64,000 nucleotides of DNA, taken from Ciborinia camelliae. Taxonomy: Eukaryota > Ascomycota > Leotiomycetes > Helotiales > Sclerotiniaceae. The position numbers were made by a program, and so were the translations under genes. This document shows positions 27,501 through 42,595 of this stretch, piece after piece. Within the stretch, counting starts at the first letter, position 1, and each line of letters begins with the position of its first letter. The notes below the pieces were generated by a model, which did not search any database, was not told the origin of the DNA, and saw only the letters and a program-made list of their open reading frames with translations. The stretch covers positions 374,982-438,981 of the forward strand of contig JANPYM010000011.1 in NCBI GenBank assembly GCA_025890175.1, given 5' to 3'.

Positions 27501-30050
27501 ATCAATAAATTTATAATATTAATTTGAATATCAAATTTGTATATTACAATAATATAATATTTATTATTTACTTAAAAATTTTTTGATTTTTTAAATAAAA
27601 AAATAAAAATATTATCTTTTTTTTTTTGTTTTTTTTTTTATTAATTTTTTTATATAACTTATATATTTTTAATAATATTTTAAATTAAATTTTTTCAAAA
27701 ATAAATATTTTTAAAATAAATATTTATAATTTATATTGTTTTAATTAAATTAATTTTAATTAAAAAAATTAAATATTATATTTTTTGTATAAAAATTAAT
27801 TACAATTTATTAAATTCTGTATTAAAAGTATAATAAAAAATATCAAAATACAATACATTTTTTATTTTGTTATATATTCAAATTATAAAAAGTTAAAAAT
27901 GAAAATAATTATTATAAAATATCTCAAAATATTATTTTTTTTAAAAAATTTTAAAAAAATAATAATATCGAAATTTCTTAAATTATTATTTATTTAATAA
28001 AAGATTATTATAATTTGATAAATTATAAAAAACCTACTAATTTATTTGAAATTATCGATTTTTTTATTAATCTAAAAAATTTTATTAAAAATACAATCTC
28101 TTAATAATATAATATATTACATCCTTTATATTATTCAAAAAAAAATTTTTTTTTTAAAAAAAAGAAATTCTATTATATATTAAAAACTTTATTAAAAAAA
28201 GATAAAATCATTTAATTAAAAAATTAAGTATATTTTGTTAAAAAAATAGAAAAAAAAATTTATTTTTATTTTTAATTTTCAATTACGATAATTTATATTT
28301 TATAATTATTTTCCAAATTTGAAATAAATATAATTTTAAACGGATCTAAAAAAGGCAATATTAATTAATTAAATTTCAAGAAATAGTAATATAAAGTTTA
28401 TAATTAGTTTATAATAAGATAATAAGGTTGATAAGCTTAAAAATCTAATTATATTTATAATTAAAATTATGGGGAATAAAGTTATAATTAATTATTAATA
28501 AGGTGCTTATTATTATAATAATTGAAATTATTTTTATTAATATTTTAATTAAAATATATTTTAGAAAATTAATAAAGATATTAAATATCTATAAAAGATT
28601 TAATATTGTTTTTATTATATAAAAAAATAAAAGGTGGTATTTAAAAATTATAATAATTAGATTTAGAATTTATAATATAATTATATCAAAAAATAATAAT
28701 AATTATTGTATTATTTAGGATCCTATAAATTTATTAAATTTTATATTAAGAAAATATTTAATTAGAAAATTGATTTTTTAAGGTAAATAAATTTAATATA
28801 TAATTATTTTATAAATTTTTTTATATTTTTAAAATTTTAAATAATATTATATAATTTTTTTGTTAAATAATAATAATATATTTATAAAAACAATATTTAA
28901 ATTTTCATTAAATAATAATAAGAATAATAAAATACTTTATTTTAACTTAAAAAATAAGGATAATATCTTATTACTTATATTATTATTAAAAGCAAATTAC
29001 TTTTTATTATACAATATATTTTATTAATTATTATTAAAAACATTTAAATAATTTATTTCAATATTTCAAAAAATTTTTTTGATATTATCAAAATTTAATT
29101 TATTGGAAAATAAAAAACTATTTAAAAATCAATAAAAAAAAATTAAAAAAATTTTAGAATTGATTTTTGATAATCTTTACAAATTAATATAATTAAAAAA
29201 GAATAATTTAATAAATACAATTAAAAAAAAATTTATTATTAATAACTAATTTGTTTATCCTAATAAAATCTATATAGATTTTAAAAGAAAAATTAATAAA
29301 ATATAAAAATATAAGATTTTTTAAAATATTAAAAAAATAATAAATTAATTAATTTTTAAATAATTAATAAAATTTGGGAAATATTGTTTAATAATAAAAT
29401 AAAGATAAAGTTTAATAAATTAAATTTTTTTAAAATTAAATTTTGGAAATATAATAAAAATAAATTAAATCCAAATTATTTTCTTAATATTTAAAATAAC
29501 GATTTAAAATTAAATTTTAATTTAAATAAAAAAAAAAATGAAAATAAAGATTATTTTAAAGATTTATTATTACTAAATGATTTTATTAAAAATATTTATA
29601 TTAAAATAATATTTTAAATTAAAAAAGTTTTAATAAAAAATTAATATTTCAATTCAAATTTTATTAAAAAAAAAATTATTGAATAAATAAAATCAAAGAA
29701 ATTTGAAAATATTTAAAATCAATAAAAAATATTTAATTAAAAAATTAAAAATTATAATAAATTAATATAAATAAAAGATAATAAATAATATATTTTTAAT
29801 ATAATAAAAAATTATTTTGTAAAATATATATAAACAAAAAAGTATTTAAATATTTAAAATAAAGATTATAATAATATATTATTTTATTAGATTTTTTATT
29901 ATAATATAGAAATTAAAAAAATTAATAAATTTAATAAATATTTATTTAAATAAAATTTCAAAATATTTTATAATAAAAATATTTTGAAATATTTTATTTA
30001 AAATAAAAATAATAAAAAGATTAAACGATTTAATAAAGATTTAGAAAATT
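27501..30050. other. featureless A+T-rich DNA, no gene seen
   Basis: Homopolymer runs at about 27620-27650 (T) and short mixed-base spots near 28340-28510 (AACGGATCTAAAAAAGGC, ATGGGGAATAAAGTT) and 28716 (TTTAGGATCCTATAAA, holding the palindrome TAGGATCCTA). No gene. Confidence 0.55.
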
Positions 30051-30140
30051 AAAAATCGAAATATTAAAAATCGAAACATTAAAAATTTAAATATTAAAAA
30101 TTTGAAAATCAAAAATCTAAAAATCAAAAAATTAAATTAT
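30051..30140 (+). repeat. 15-bp tandem repeat, 6 units
   Basis: Exact 15-bp period: AAAAATCGAAATATT at 30051, AAAAATCGAAACATT at 30066, then AAAAATTTAAATATT, AAAAATTTGAAAATC, AAAAATCTAAAAATC and a last A+T-only unit. One + frame is open through the array and reads Lys/Asn/Arg/Ile pentapeptides (KNRNI), then stops at TGA just after. Differences among the first five units include C/T and G/A changes. Confidence 0.8.
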
Positions 30141-30337
30141 TGATTTTCGGATATATTAAAATTAATTATAAAATAATTAACAAAATAATTATTAGGGTTT
30201 ATAATAAATATAATAGCTTATTTATTATTATTAATTATAAATTTTTTATAAAAATTAAATTACAAAATTTCGAAAATCAATTAATATTTAATATTAAACT
30301 TCAAATTGAAGTTGATATTAGATTTAAAATTATTTAA
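30140..30337 (+). other. short open frame after 15-bp array, no recognised domain (doubtful)
   Basis: 65 codons from a TTG; Ile/Lys/Asn/Phe-rich with a slightly mixed C-terminal half (FENQLIFNIKLQIEVDIRF). No family recognised and no ATG at the start. Probably chance or a scrap of a decayed element. Confidence 0.12.
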
Positions 30338-31599
30338 AATTATATTATTAATATTTTTAAAAAGAATTAAATATTTTTTTTTAAAGTTTTTAAATATAAA
30401 AAATTTTAATATAGGATAAAATTTTAATATATTATTAAAATTATAATTTAAGAATTTTTAATATTTAATTATAAAAGGCTTTTTTTAATATATATTTAAA
30501 ATAAATTTAAAAATGAATTAAATATTAAAGAATACTTTATAATTTAAATAATATTTTAAATTATTTTAAATAAAAAAGTAATGAATTAATTAATTTAATA
30601 ATATTATAATTAGTATAACAAAAAAGTTAAAAAATTATTTTAATCTAAATTTTTAAATTAAAAATTAATTTAAAAACAAATTAATTATAAATTTTAATAA
30701 AGTTTAAATAAATTCAATATTAAATCCAATAATTATTATAATGTTAGCAAAGAAATTAGGGAATAGAATTAAATACGATTTTAGGATTAAAATTAAGAAC
30801 AAATTTTTAAATAAATAAAACAAAAATTATAACAAAATAAAAAAAAAAAAAATTGTTTAATAAATAAAGCAATATTTAAAATTATAAGTTAAATAATAAA
30901 ATAAACAATAGTATAAACGATAATATAAATAATAAAGTAATTTTAAGATATAAATATTATAGGAAATCAAATTTTCAATTAATTTTCTTTTTTTTTTTGT
31001 TTTTTTTATTTTTTCTTTTTTTATATTTTTTTGTTAAATTATTTTTTTTTATTTAATTTTTATTTAAAAATTTTGATTTATTAATAACTATTTTAATTAA
31101 AATTTATATTATTATTTTTATTTTTAAATAAAATATATAAATAAATTATTTTATTAAAATAAAATAAATTTTTATATTTATAATTTGGATTTTTTAATAT
31201 TACAATAAATATATTGGCGAATGGTTTTGATAATAAATATTTGATATTAAAATTATTTTTTAAAAGTTATTAATTAAAGTTATAGAAATATTTTAATAAT
31301 ATATTTAAGATATAAAAAAATATATATATTATAGTATTATATTATATTTGAGAATAATATAATAAATAAACTTTTAATTATAATAATAAATAATAATATT
31401 ATTAATATTATATAACAATTAAAAAAACTATTTATAATATAATTTTAAATATAATAATATAAAAATTTTATTATTTATTTAAATTTAAATAAACAAAAAA
31501 AAAAATTTAAAATAAAAATTTTTAATATATATAATAATAATATATTTATTTATAATTTTTGAATATTATTAATTTTATTTTATATTATTAGTATCAAAT
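30338..31599. other. featureless A+T-rich DNA, no gene seen
   Basis: A small G-containing spot lies at 30748-30790 (TTAGCAAAGAAATTAGGG, AAATACGATTTTAGG). There is a pyrimidine-rich run at about 30983-31035. No gene. Confidence 0.5.
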
Positions 31600-31851
31600 A
31601 ATAAAAGGAATAAGAGGAATAAAAGAAATAAAAAAAATAAAAGAGATGAGAGAGATGAGAGAGATGAGAGGGATAAGAGGGATGAGAAGGATAAAAGGGA
31701 TGAGAGGGATAAGAGGGATGAGAGGGATGAGAGGGATGAGAGGGATGAGAGGGATAAGAGGGATGAGAGGGATGAGAGGGATGAGAGGGATAAGAAGGAT
31801 GAAAGGGATGAGAGGGATGAAAAGAATAAAAGGGATGAAAGGGATGAGAGG
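31600..31851 (+). repeat. 9-bp purine-rich minisatellite, 28 units, G-to-A decayed at edges
   Basis: Twenty-eight contiguous 9-bp units with consensus GATGAGAGG. Every difference between units is G versus A, at unit positions 1, 4, 6, 8 and 9. The first five units (31600-31644) have lost many G (down to AATAAAAAA), central units are intact, and decay returns from about 31789. No C occurs in the array. The + frame 31646-31873 (75 codons) is just the repeated Met-Arg-Gly translation of the array and is not called as a gene. G-to-A on + equals C-to-T on -. Confidence 0.95.
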
Positions 31852-32862
31852 GATGTATAAAATAAGGAATTGAATATGAGATAAAGAGGATAAATGTAAG
31901 AAATATAATATTATGGGGTGGAATATTAATTGATTGTAATTGTTTTTTTGATTTATTTGGAAAATTTGTAATATTAATTATTAAATTTTAATTAAAGAAT
32001 ATATATAATCTTTATTTGTTTTTAATTAATTTGATAAATAAAAATAAATTGAAAAATTTTATAATAAAAAAATAATATAAATATAACTTTAATATTATAT
32101 ATATTTTTATTAAAATATTATTATAAATCAATTTTCTTAATATTTTTTTTGATTAATTAATTTTGTATTAAAGAATATTTGTAAAAATAATTATTTAAAG
32201 TTTTAGTATAACGAAAAGTTTTTGGAGTATAATTTGATATATAATATTGATTTATTATTTGTAGCTTTTTTTTGATTATAATTGTAATAATAATAATAAT
32301 AATGAATTTTGTAAATTATTTATAAAAATAATAATAATATTTGTAATAAAAATAATAATTTAATAATTATTTTTTAAAAAAAATTTGGTTTTTATAATTT
32401 TTTTTTTTTATATTTTAAATAAATTTTGGAGATAAATATTATTTGTAAATAATATTATTATAAATAAAATCTTTATAATCTTAATTGATAATAAATAAAA
32501 CAAAAATGTTTTATTATAAATATTTAGATATAAATATAAAAATTTTAAAAAATAATAATTAATAAAAAAATCAAAATATAGAGTAAAAGTATAGATATAG
32601 GATAAAATATAAGTTTTTAATAAAAAGATTTGATTATTAAATAAAAATAATTTTAAATAAAAATAATTTTAAAATAATAAATATAAAGTTATTTATAATT
32701 TTTATATTTATTTAAATATAATATAAAGTTATTTTTTTTATTAATAAATATTTAAATAAAATTAAGATTAAATCATAATATTATAATTTATAAAATATTA
32801 TTTAATTTAATAAAAAATATATATAATTATATATTATTTTAAATCAATTTCAATTTCTTTTT
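31852..32862. other. A+T-rich DNA, G-biased at first
   Basis: About 31852-31970 continues the purine/G bias (GAATATGAGATAAAGAGGAT, TTATGGGGTGGAATATTAAT), possibly outlying array units. The rest is featureless. Confidence 0.5.
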
Positions 32863-33002
32863 TATTTATTTCTTTAAAAATTTATTCATTTATTTTTTTT
32901 TTTATTTATTTATTTTTATTTATTTATTTATTTATTCGTTTATTCATTTAATCATTTATTTATCAATTTATTAATTTATTTATTTCTTTACTTTTTATTT
33001 TT
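32863..33002. repeat. TTTA tetranucleotide microsatellite
   Basis: Runs of TTTATTTATTTATT with interruptions by TTCA, TTCG and T runs. Apart from one CG it lacks G on +. Simple-sequence repeat. Confidence 0.85.
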
Positions 33003-36000
33003 TTTATTAAATATAATTATAAAACAATATATTTATAATTATTAATTTACTTTATTATTATATAATAACAAAATAATTTTTATAATATTTAATTAAATTA
33101 AAATTCTATTTTATAATCTTTTTTATATTAAAGTTTAAATTCCAATCTTATTTGTTTTTATTAAAAATGAATCTAAGATTTTAATATTTTAAAATTTAAT
33201 ATCAAATACAAAAAATAAATATACAAATAAACAAATTAATAAAGAAATTTATCTTTATATTAATTTATTTAATATATTTAATAATAAATTGATATTTATT
33301 ACAAATAGCGATTTTTTAATTAATAAACAATCAGCATCTTAATTTTTGGCGAATAATTATTATAAAGTTATTAATATTATATTATCAAAATTAAAAAATA
33401 ATATTAATAAAAACTTTATTTTATTAAAAATTACAAATAATTTATATTTAAAAGTTTTATTATTATTTATTGATATATTTTATTTTTTTGTTATTGATTT
33501 AGAAGGTTTGTATACGATTGTAATATATTTAGTATTTTGATTAAAAAATAATTAATTTTTAATATTATTTTTTATTATTTATATTTATATTATTATTATA
33601 ATTAAATTTTTTATTTTTAAATTTTGTATATTAAAAAATTTTTTTTAGTTATTATATAAAAAAATTAAAAAAGATTTTTATATTTATTTTAAAAATATTT
33701 GAATTTTTATTTTATTATTTTGTAATAATTTTATTTTGTTAAAAACTTATTATAAACGATTTAAAGAATTTTTGATAAATATTTTGGATTAAATTTGTTT
33801 AATGAAAATCAAATCTAATATATTATTTTTAAAATAATATTTTTTAATATTTTTAAATTAAACTAAATTATATTTTGAAGTAGAATTTAAAATTCTATTT
33901 AATTTTATTTAATAATTATAAATCAATAATTTAGTTATTTTTAATTTTTAAAAATATTATATAAATTTTTTATTATTAATTGAAAATTATAAACAATTAT
34001 AAAAATTAATAATTTTTTTTATTGTTTTTAATATTTTTTTAAATTATTATTTTTTAAATATATATTATTAGTTTTTATATAATATTAAATTTTGTTTATT
34101 AATTTTATATAATTTTCGATTTATTTAAAGTTTTTTATATTTTTTATAAAAATTTTTGTTATAAAATATATAATAAATAAATAAATAATAGAAACTTTTC
34201 AAATTTTTTATTATTATTAAAATTTGTAAAAATAATCAAAAAATTGTTATAAAACTTTTTCGAAATATTATAATGTTTTTTAATAAATGTAATAATAAAT
34301 TTTTATTATCAAATTTTGTTTAAAACAATTTTAAACTATTTTTTTATTTATTTAAATAATATATATATTATTTATATATAAAAAACTTTTTAATATAATT
34401 TATTATATAATTATATAATATATAAAAATTGTATTTATGTATTTGGAAGGTTAAGTTTTCAAAATTTTTAGTTTTTTGAAGTTAATAATTGTTTTTTTTG
34501 TAGATTGAGTATATTTAAAATGATAATAAAAACTTTTTTTTTAATAGTTAAAATTTATATTTTAATTTTTAATAATAAGGATATTTATGATATAATAAAT
34601 CTTTAATATTTATAAGTTTTATAAAAAAGAATTATTTTGTTGTATTTAGTTTAAAAAAATTTTAATATAATATATAATACAAATATTAATAATTATTTTA
34701 TTTTCTTTATATTTATATTATTTATAATTTTAGATATAATTATTATATTTAAGCTTTATATTATAAAATAATTTATTAAAGAATATATCAAAAAAATCAA
34801 GTATTTTATTAAATTCGTTTTTCAATTTTAATTAATATTTTAGATTTTTACATTTCTTTTAAGAATCCCTAAATTCTTAATATTAATTTTATTTTTAATT
34901 TTGTATTTCATTAATAAATATTATTTAACTAATTATCTTAAAACAATATTATAAGAAAAATTTAGTAAAAAAAGATTTATTTTAAATTATTTAAATATAA
35001 TAATAATAAATATATATATTAAAATCTTTATAATAATTATTCAAAATAGTTTTATTTATATATTTATAAATTATAATATAATTAAAAATAAATTTAATAA
35101 ATATAATAAATTTTCTTTTTTTAATTTATTAACAAAAAAACATTGATTTAGTTTTTAAATTATTATATATTTTAATTAAAATATAATTTGAAATAAATAT
35201 CTCTTTAAAAAATATATATATATATATCCCTATTTTTAATAAAAATTAATAATAATTTTAAAGCAAAATACGGATTAATAATATTATAATTAACTATTTA
35301 TTTAACAAAATTAATTTATAAATTTATATTTATAATATCGTTAACAAATATTTTAAATCGAAATATATTTTTAATATAAAAGCTTTTCAAAATAATAAAA
35401 TTAAATAAAATAATTTTGATAATATTATATTACAAAAAATAATTATTATATTTTTAAATTTTATAAAGTCAAACCTTATTATCTTATTAAATATTAATAT
35501 AGCACAAATAAATAAAATACTATATATAAATTTTAATTATAAATTTATCAAAAATAAATTTATTCTATATTTTTTATATATTTTCAAACTTTCATTTGAA
35601 AGCTTTATTTCTTATAAATATCAAAATATCTATAATCAAAGATTTTAAAAATAATATTTTCGATTTGATATTGAATTTAATTATTTTAAATCTAAATTAA
35701 ATAATATAATTAAAATACAAAAAATAAAAAAATATATTTAATTTATAATATATAAATCAAAAAAATTTAATTAATTAATTAAATATATAATTATAAAATT
35801 ATTTTTGTTTAAATTAAATAATATATTTAAAAAAAAATATAAAAAATATATTTATTAAAAATATATAATTTATTAAATTAGAATATATAATCCTATATTT
35901 CAAATTTTTTTAAAATAATTAAATAAAGTTTTAATAACTTTTTTTATTTAAAAATATTATATAAAAAGTTTTATAAAAAATAGTTTGTATATAAATTAAA

Positions 36001-38083
36001 ACAAAAATTTTAATAAAACGATTTTTTTTAAAGTGTTTAATAAACATTTTATATTTATTATTTAATTTAAAAAAGAATTATTTTAGTTATATAATATTAG
36101 TAAATCATTATTTTTAATTAAATTATTAATTATAATGTAAAGTCTAAAAAATTCTTTCAAAATTATAAATTATATTAAAAGAAAAAGGGTAGATTTAATA
36201 GATTTATTTTTATAAAAATATTTTTGATTATTATTATAATATATATTAAAAATCAATAATTTTATTTTAATATTTTTTATTTTTTTTATTTTTATAAATT
36301 AATATATTTATTATATTATAAATAATAATAAATATATATATTAAAAGTTTTTAATAATTATTATAAAAACTTTTTTTTTATTATAATAGTTTTTGTTTTT
36401 AATATTATTATATATATAAAATTTAAATATTTTATTTTAATTATTATTTAATTCTTTTTTGTTTAATTTTTTTTTTATTATAAACGTTAGTTTTCATTTA
36501 ATATTTTATAAATAAAAAATAAATTAATTAGGAATATATAAATTTATAATAATATTTAATTTTAGATTTACCTTTTTTCGTTATATTTTTTTTATTTTAA
36601 TAAAACTATTATATTTATTAAAATACTTAATAATAATAATATTATTATTATATAATAATATATTTATAAAAATATTAAAAAATAAATTATAGAAAACTTA
36701 ATATTTTTTTGTTTTTTATTTATCAGATTATTTATTTTAATATATATATATTATTAATAACAATTTTATAATTATTAAAAAAAAATATTCGTTTAAAAAT
36801 ATTTATAAATTTATATATAATATAATAAATATAATATATTCAATTATAAAATATACAAAAAAAATATTAAAGATATTAATATATTATATTTTTTTATTAA
36901 AAATTATAAATAAATTTGATCAATTAATATTATATATTTATAAATTAGATATTTAATAATAAAATTAATATATTAAGATTTGTATATTTATCTAACAAAA
37001 TATAATAATTTTATTAATTAAAAAACAAAGAATCGAAAAAAGCTTTGTAATTGATATATATGAAATAATAATAATTAAAATATTAAAAAAAATAATAATA
37101 ATCTATATAATTATGATTTATTAAAATTTTTATCGATTTTAATAAAACAAAATAGTTTTTTTATTTGATATTTTATATTTATTAAAATTTAAAATAAAAC
37201 AAATTAAAAAAAAAATTAAAATAATTACTAATAATAATAAAAAATATTTAATTATATTAATAATAAAACTAATTTTATTAATATTTAATAAAAATAAAAA
37301 AAATATTAAATTAAAAAAATAATTAAGGAAAAATTATTTTATAATTTTTATTTTATATATTAAAGATTATTTTTATTTTAGAATTTCTTTAGAACTTTAT
37401 AAATCTATAAGAAAATAATTTATATTATTTTTTATAAAAAATTTAATAATAATATAAATATTTATAAAATTAAATAATAAAGGATATAGAAATTTTGAGA
37501 TTGTAATTAAATATAAAATTGTTTATATATATATTAATATAAATAATTTATATATATTATATATATAATTTTAAAATTTAAAAAAATAAACATTTTTATT
37601 TAAATAAAAAACTAAATTTCAATTATATAAAAAAAATTTAAAACAATTAAAATATATATATTTCTTTTTTCTTATAAAGGGATATTTGGAAGTATAGTGA
37701 TTATAATAATTTTTTTATAAAAAAGGTTTAAAATAATAAAAATATAAAAATTGTTATTTTTAATTATAAGGTTTGTATATTATAATTATAATAATATTAA
37801 AAATTTTTTTTTTTAAAAATAAATATATAAATTTATAATTGAGTTAATTTTATTTTAATTAAAAGTTTTTTAATAGCTTATTTGTATTTTTGCTATATAT
37901 TTTTTAATAAATTTATAAAAATTTTAATTTGAGACAATTTCTTTATAATTTTTTATGAAATAATAGGCAATTTTTATTAGTTTATATATTAATTTAAAAA
38001 ATATTTAATATAGTATTATATTAATATAAAAAAAATTTTATTTTAATAAATAAAATTTTTTTTATAAATATTTATAAAAATAT
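33003..38083. other. featureless A+T-rich DNA, no gene seen
   Basis: No gene, RNA or array supported in 5 kb. A 64-codon + frame at 33346-33540 starts at TTG in a small mixed-base spot (AATCAGCATCTTAATTTTTG); it has no recognised domain and I do not call it. G-biased and C-biased patches alternate (for example G over C near 34440-34600). Confidence 0.55.
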
Positions 38084-38425
38084 TAATAAATTAATGTTTA
38101 ATTGATATTTAATTAATATTTAAATTTAATTTAAAAAAACTAAATAAAAAATCAAAATTAAATATAATTTTAAATTAATATTTAATTAATATTCAATTAA
38201 TATTTAAATTTAATTTAGGAGAGTTGGATAGGGGATCGGGGTTGTAAAATGTAATATTAAATTAATATTCGATTAATATTCGATTAGTATTTGAATTTAA
38301 CTTAAAAAAGTTAAATAAAAAATCAAAATTAAATATAATTTTAAATTAATATTTAATTAATATTCAATTAATATTTAAATTTAATTTAGAAAAATTGGAT
38401 AGGGGATTAAAATTGTAATATTTAT
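38084..38425 (+). repeat. 171-bp tandem duplication, 2 units, with inner 18-bp repeats
   Basis: TAAATAAAAAATCAAAATTA at 38141 recurs at 38312, and GGATAGGGGAT at 38226 recurs at 38397, both 171 bp apart. The first half of each unit holds inner repeats of AATTAATATT(C/T)(G/A). The units differ mainly by transitions (first unit ATCGGGGTTG, second ATTAAAATTG). 171 is 57 codons but no frame stays open. The equality with the primate alpha-satellite monomer length is coincidence. Confidence 0.85.
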
Positions 38426-41400
38426 ATATTTTTAAATTATTAGAATAAGATAAAATAATATATTCGATTAATAATAAATTAGCTTTTAATTTTATAGATT
38501 TGGTAAGGTTAAATTTATTAATTATTTGTAGTAATAATTAATTTTCGAATTTAAAAAATATAATATTATTATTATTATAATTTATATTATTTATTAAAAA
38601 AAATAATATTATAATTTTATTTTTTATATTATTTAATATAAAAAATAGAAATTTGTTTTGTTTAAGAAATATAATTGTAATATTTTTCTATTTATTGTTT
38701 AGTATAATAAATAGAAATAAGTAATTCTTTGATATAGCAAATATTAATTAATACTATTTTGAAAACTAAATATTTTTAAAAATATAAAAAAGATTTTTGT
38801 AAATATAATAAAGGTTTATTTAAATCTAAATATAAAAAATGGTTTATAAAAAAATAATAATATATATTAATAATAAAAATAAATTTATATTAAATATATC
38901 AGGATTTATTCTAATAAATATTTTTCTTATCATTATATTACAAATCTTATTTCTATTACAAAGATTTAAGAAATATAATTTAATTCATTATTTTAATCGA
39001 ATTTTTGATTTATTTATAAATTACAAAAAAAATGGGAATTTTCAAATAATTAAAAAAATATATAAGATAAATTTAATAATTTTTTATATAAAAAGTTTTT
39101 ATTAATATTAATTTAAAATAAATTCAAAATATAAAATATTTTATATTAATAATATATATAATTCTTAATAATATTATATTATATTAAAATTGATTTTTTA
39201 TATAAATTATAATATTAAAAAGTAAAATATAGGCTTTAAAAATAATATAATAATATAAAATTGAAAATATTTTGGAGAATAAAAAAAAAATCTTAGAAAT
39301 ATAATTATATAAAAAACGAATAAATTTTAATTAATCTGTTTTTTTCCCTAATATATTTTATAATTTTTCAATTATATTTTAAATTTTATTTTATTTATTA
39401 TTTTTACAATTTTATTATTAATTAATCTTAATTATAATTAATATATTTTTAATTTTATTATAAGATATTTTGTAAAAATAATTTTAATATATTTTAATAT
39501 AAATATAATTATTTTTAATATTTAAATTTGTAATATCTTTAATAAAGTTTTCGATTTTTTTTAATAATAAATGTTTTTTTGTAATTTAAAATATTGTAAG
39601 AAAATGATTTTTGTTAAAACTTTTTAATATAAATTTTTTTATAATTCTTTAAATTATATTTTTTATTAAAATATATAAAATATTTTGTATACAAAAATGG
39701 TTAATATTTATTTGTTAAATATATTTTTTAATAAATCTATAAGTTAGAAATTAATGGTATTGTAATATTTGATTAAAAATTATTATATAATAAATTGTTT
39801 TTTATTAAATTTTTTATATTATTAAATTTAATATTAAATAAGCTTTATTTAATTTATTATATTTTAATAAAATAGTAAAAAATAATAATTCGATATTTTA
39901 ATTTAAATATAAATTGAATATTAATAAATTATATAATAATAAAATATTATATATAAATGGGAGTTTATATTATAAAGTAATATAATATAAAAATAAAAAT
40001 ATAATAAAAATTCGAGAATTTTGTTATTTTATAAAAAAAAAATTATAAATAAAAAATTTTATTTATAAAAAAATAAAATAATATTATATTTGCAAATTCT
40101 TTTTTATAAATTTTTATTAAAAATATAATTTAAAATAATTTATATATTTTTAATATATAAATAATTCAAAATCCAATATTATTTGTAAAAACAATTTTAA
40201 CAAATTTTAATATAAAAACAAATTTGATAAATCTTTATTTTTGATTTTTATATATATCCTTTAATATTAATCTATAAATAAAATTTAATTTTTAAAATAT
40301 TAAATATTAAAAAATATTAAAATAAATATAATATTTATTTTATCTTGTAATGGCATTTTAATATTTTTTATAAATTTTTTATTATATATAATATTCGCTT
40401 TATATCATTATTATTAATAAATAAAAAATTAAATAATAAAAAAAAAATTAATTTTAAAATTATTAATTATAAATTAAAAAGCTATTATTTATATTTATTA
40501 ATATTCTTTTATTATCAATTAAAATAATTTTGAATAACTAATATTATATTCTTTTTTATTATATTATCCAATTTTTGATCAAACTAATAATTTATTATAT
40601 TTATAAATTCTTAAATATTATTTTTTATTTATTATTATAAACACCAATCATTTAAAATTATAAAATTTTTTATAAATTAATTTTTTTTTAATTGTTTTAG
40701 ATTAAATAAATACAAAAAAAATATTTTCAATATTTAATGAAGAATTTGATTAAAAATTATAAAATAATATTGTAATTGATTATAAATAATTTAAAAATTT
40801 ATGTATTAATAATTATAATCGAATAAATTTATTTCTATAATATTTATTAAGATTAGAATAATAATAATAAAGAATAATCTAAATATATTAATAAATTATA
40901 TTAAAAAAATTATTATAATTTTTAATCTCCCAAATATTATATTTTTTTAAAAATATTTTATTATTAAGCTTTAATAATTAATATATATTAATTAAAAATT
41001 TTATATAAATATCAAAATGTTTAATATATTATAAGTTTTTATATATTTTATATAAAATATTTATAATTAAATTTAATATTTAAAATTAATTATTATTTAT
41101 AATAATAAAATTATTAATATAAATATAAAAAAAAATTATTTTTTGCCTTTTTTAAAAAATAATATAAAATTTAAATTGAAAATATAAAAGTTTGGATATA
41201 ATAATTATTATTTTTAAAAATAATAAATAGAAAAAAAAAAAGAAAATATAATAAAATAAAAATAAAAAAATTGGGAATAAAGATAAATATTTAATATTGT
41301 TTATTTTAAATATATAATAAAATTTGATAATTATATATTATACTAAATTTTTTATTATTATTTTAATATATTTTTTAATACATTTAATTTTTATTTAAAA

Positions 41401-42595
41401 ATTTTTATTATTGTTTATATTCAATTATTCAATTTTATATTTTTATAATTATAAATATTAAAAAATTTAAGGATAATATAAAAAAGATTTATTAAAAAAA
41501 AATAAAATATTTAAAAATTATTTAAACTTTTTATTAAAAATAATATACTTTTTAAATAAAATAAATTTTAAAATATTATTAAAATTTGAGAATTATATAT
41601 TATTGAAAATATTTTTACTAAATTTGGATTTTGTTTTTTTACAAATATATAATAATTTTTTTATTATTACTATAAATAAAGTTTTTAAATTTTTATAATA
41701 TATTTTTTTATAATATTTTTTAAATATTATATTTTGAGGATTAATTTAATTATTATAATTCTAATATATTTTAATATATTTATAATATATTATATTTAAA
41801 TTTTAAAATAAAAAATTAAAGTTTAATATATAAATAATAATTAATTATAAATTTTATAAAAATTTAAAAATAAAAATTTTTAAATAAAAAAATCTTTTAA
41901 AATTATAATTATTTTTATTTTAAATATTTTTATTTATAATAATTAATTCTTTTTTTTATATTTATAATATTAATATATATATTATATTATTTTTTTTATT
42001 TATTCGCTTTGTAATCTTTGGATTTTAATATAAATTGATATTTGGGGTTTTAACAAATTTTATTAAATAATAAACTTTTTAATTTAAAAATCTTAAATAT
42101 TTAGATAATACTTTATTTAAATACAATAATTATTATTAGGATAAAAATAAAAATAAAATTATTATTAATATCATTTAATTTGTTTTGCTTTAATTATATT
42201 TTCCCTAATTTTATTTATTTTAATTTAATAAAATAAATTTAATAAAATATTAAATTTCAAATCGTTATTAAAATAGTTTTTTTTATATTTATTATTATAT
42301 AACCTAAATATAAAATTAACATCATAATAAATATTTATATCTTATTAATAATTTCCTTTTATCTTTAATATATATAAAAAAAATTATATTATTAAATTTT
42401 ATTAAACTTTAAAAATTAATTGTAAAAATAAATTAATCAAAAAATTTGATTTAATATTATATATAAAATATAAAAAATATATATAAAAAAAAAATATCTA
42501 TTTAATAAATATAAACAATACTAATTATAAACAAATTAAATAATAAAAAAATAATAATATAAAATTATTTATATAAATCTTACAAAATCCTATAT
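38426..42595. other. featureless A+T-rich DNA, one doubtful open frame
   Basis: The only frame of note is 38839-39105 (+), described separately. No RNA gene or array supported. Confidence 0.5.
38839..39105 (+). other. 88-codon ATG frame, no recognised domain (doubtful)
   Basis: Starts at a true ATG and runs 88 codons outside any tandem array, unusual in this window. The first 50 residues are hydrophobic around LIIILQILFLLQRF, which could pass for one membrane segment. The rest is Lys/Asn/Ile/Phe-rich. I recognise no family. With about 90% A+T such a frame is still possible by chance over 64 kb. Evidence that would raise it would be a conserved homologue or a transcript. Confidence 0.2.

Noticed and set aside
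31646..31873. 75-codon Met-Arg-Gly repeat frame as a gene
   Set aside because: It is only the translation of the 9-bp minisatellite.
33346..33540. 64-codon + frame
   Set aside because: TTG start, no recognisable family, no supporting signal.
38084..38425. 171-bp unit as alpha satellite
   Set aside because: Only the length coincides; the sequence is unrelated A+T-rich DNA present in two copies.
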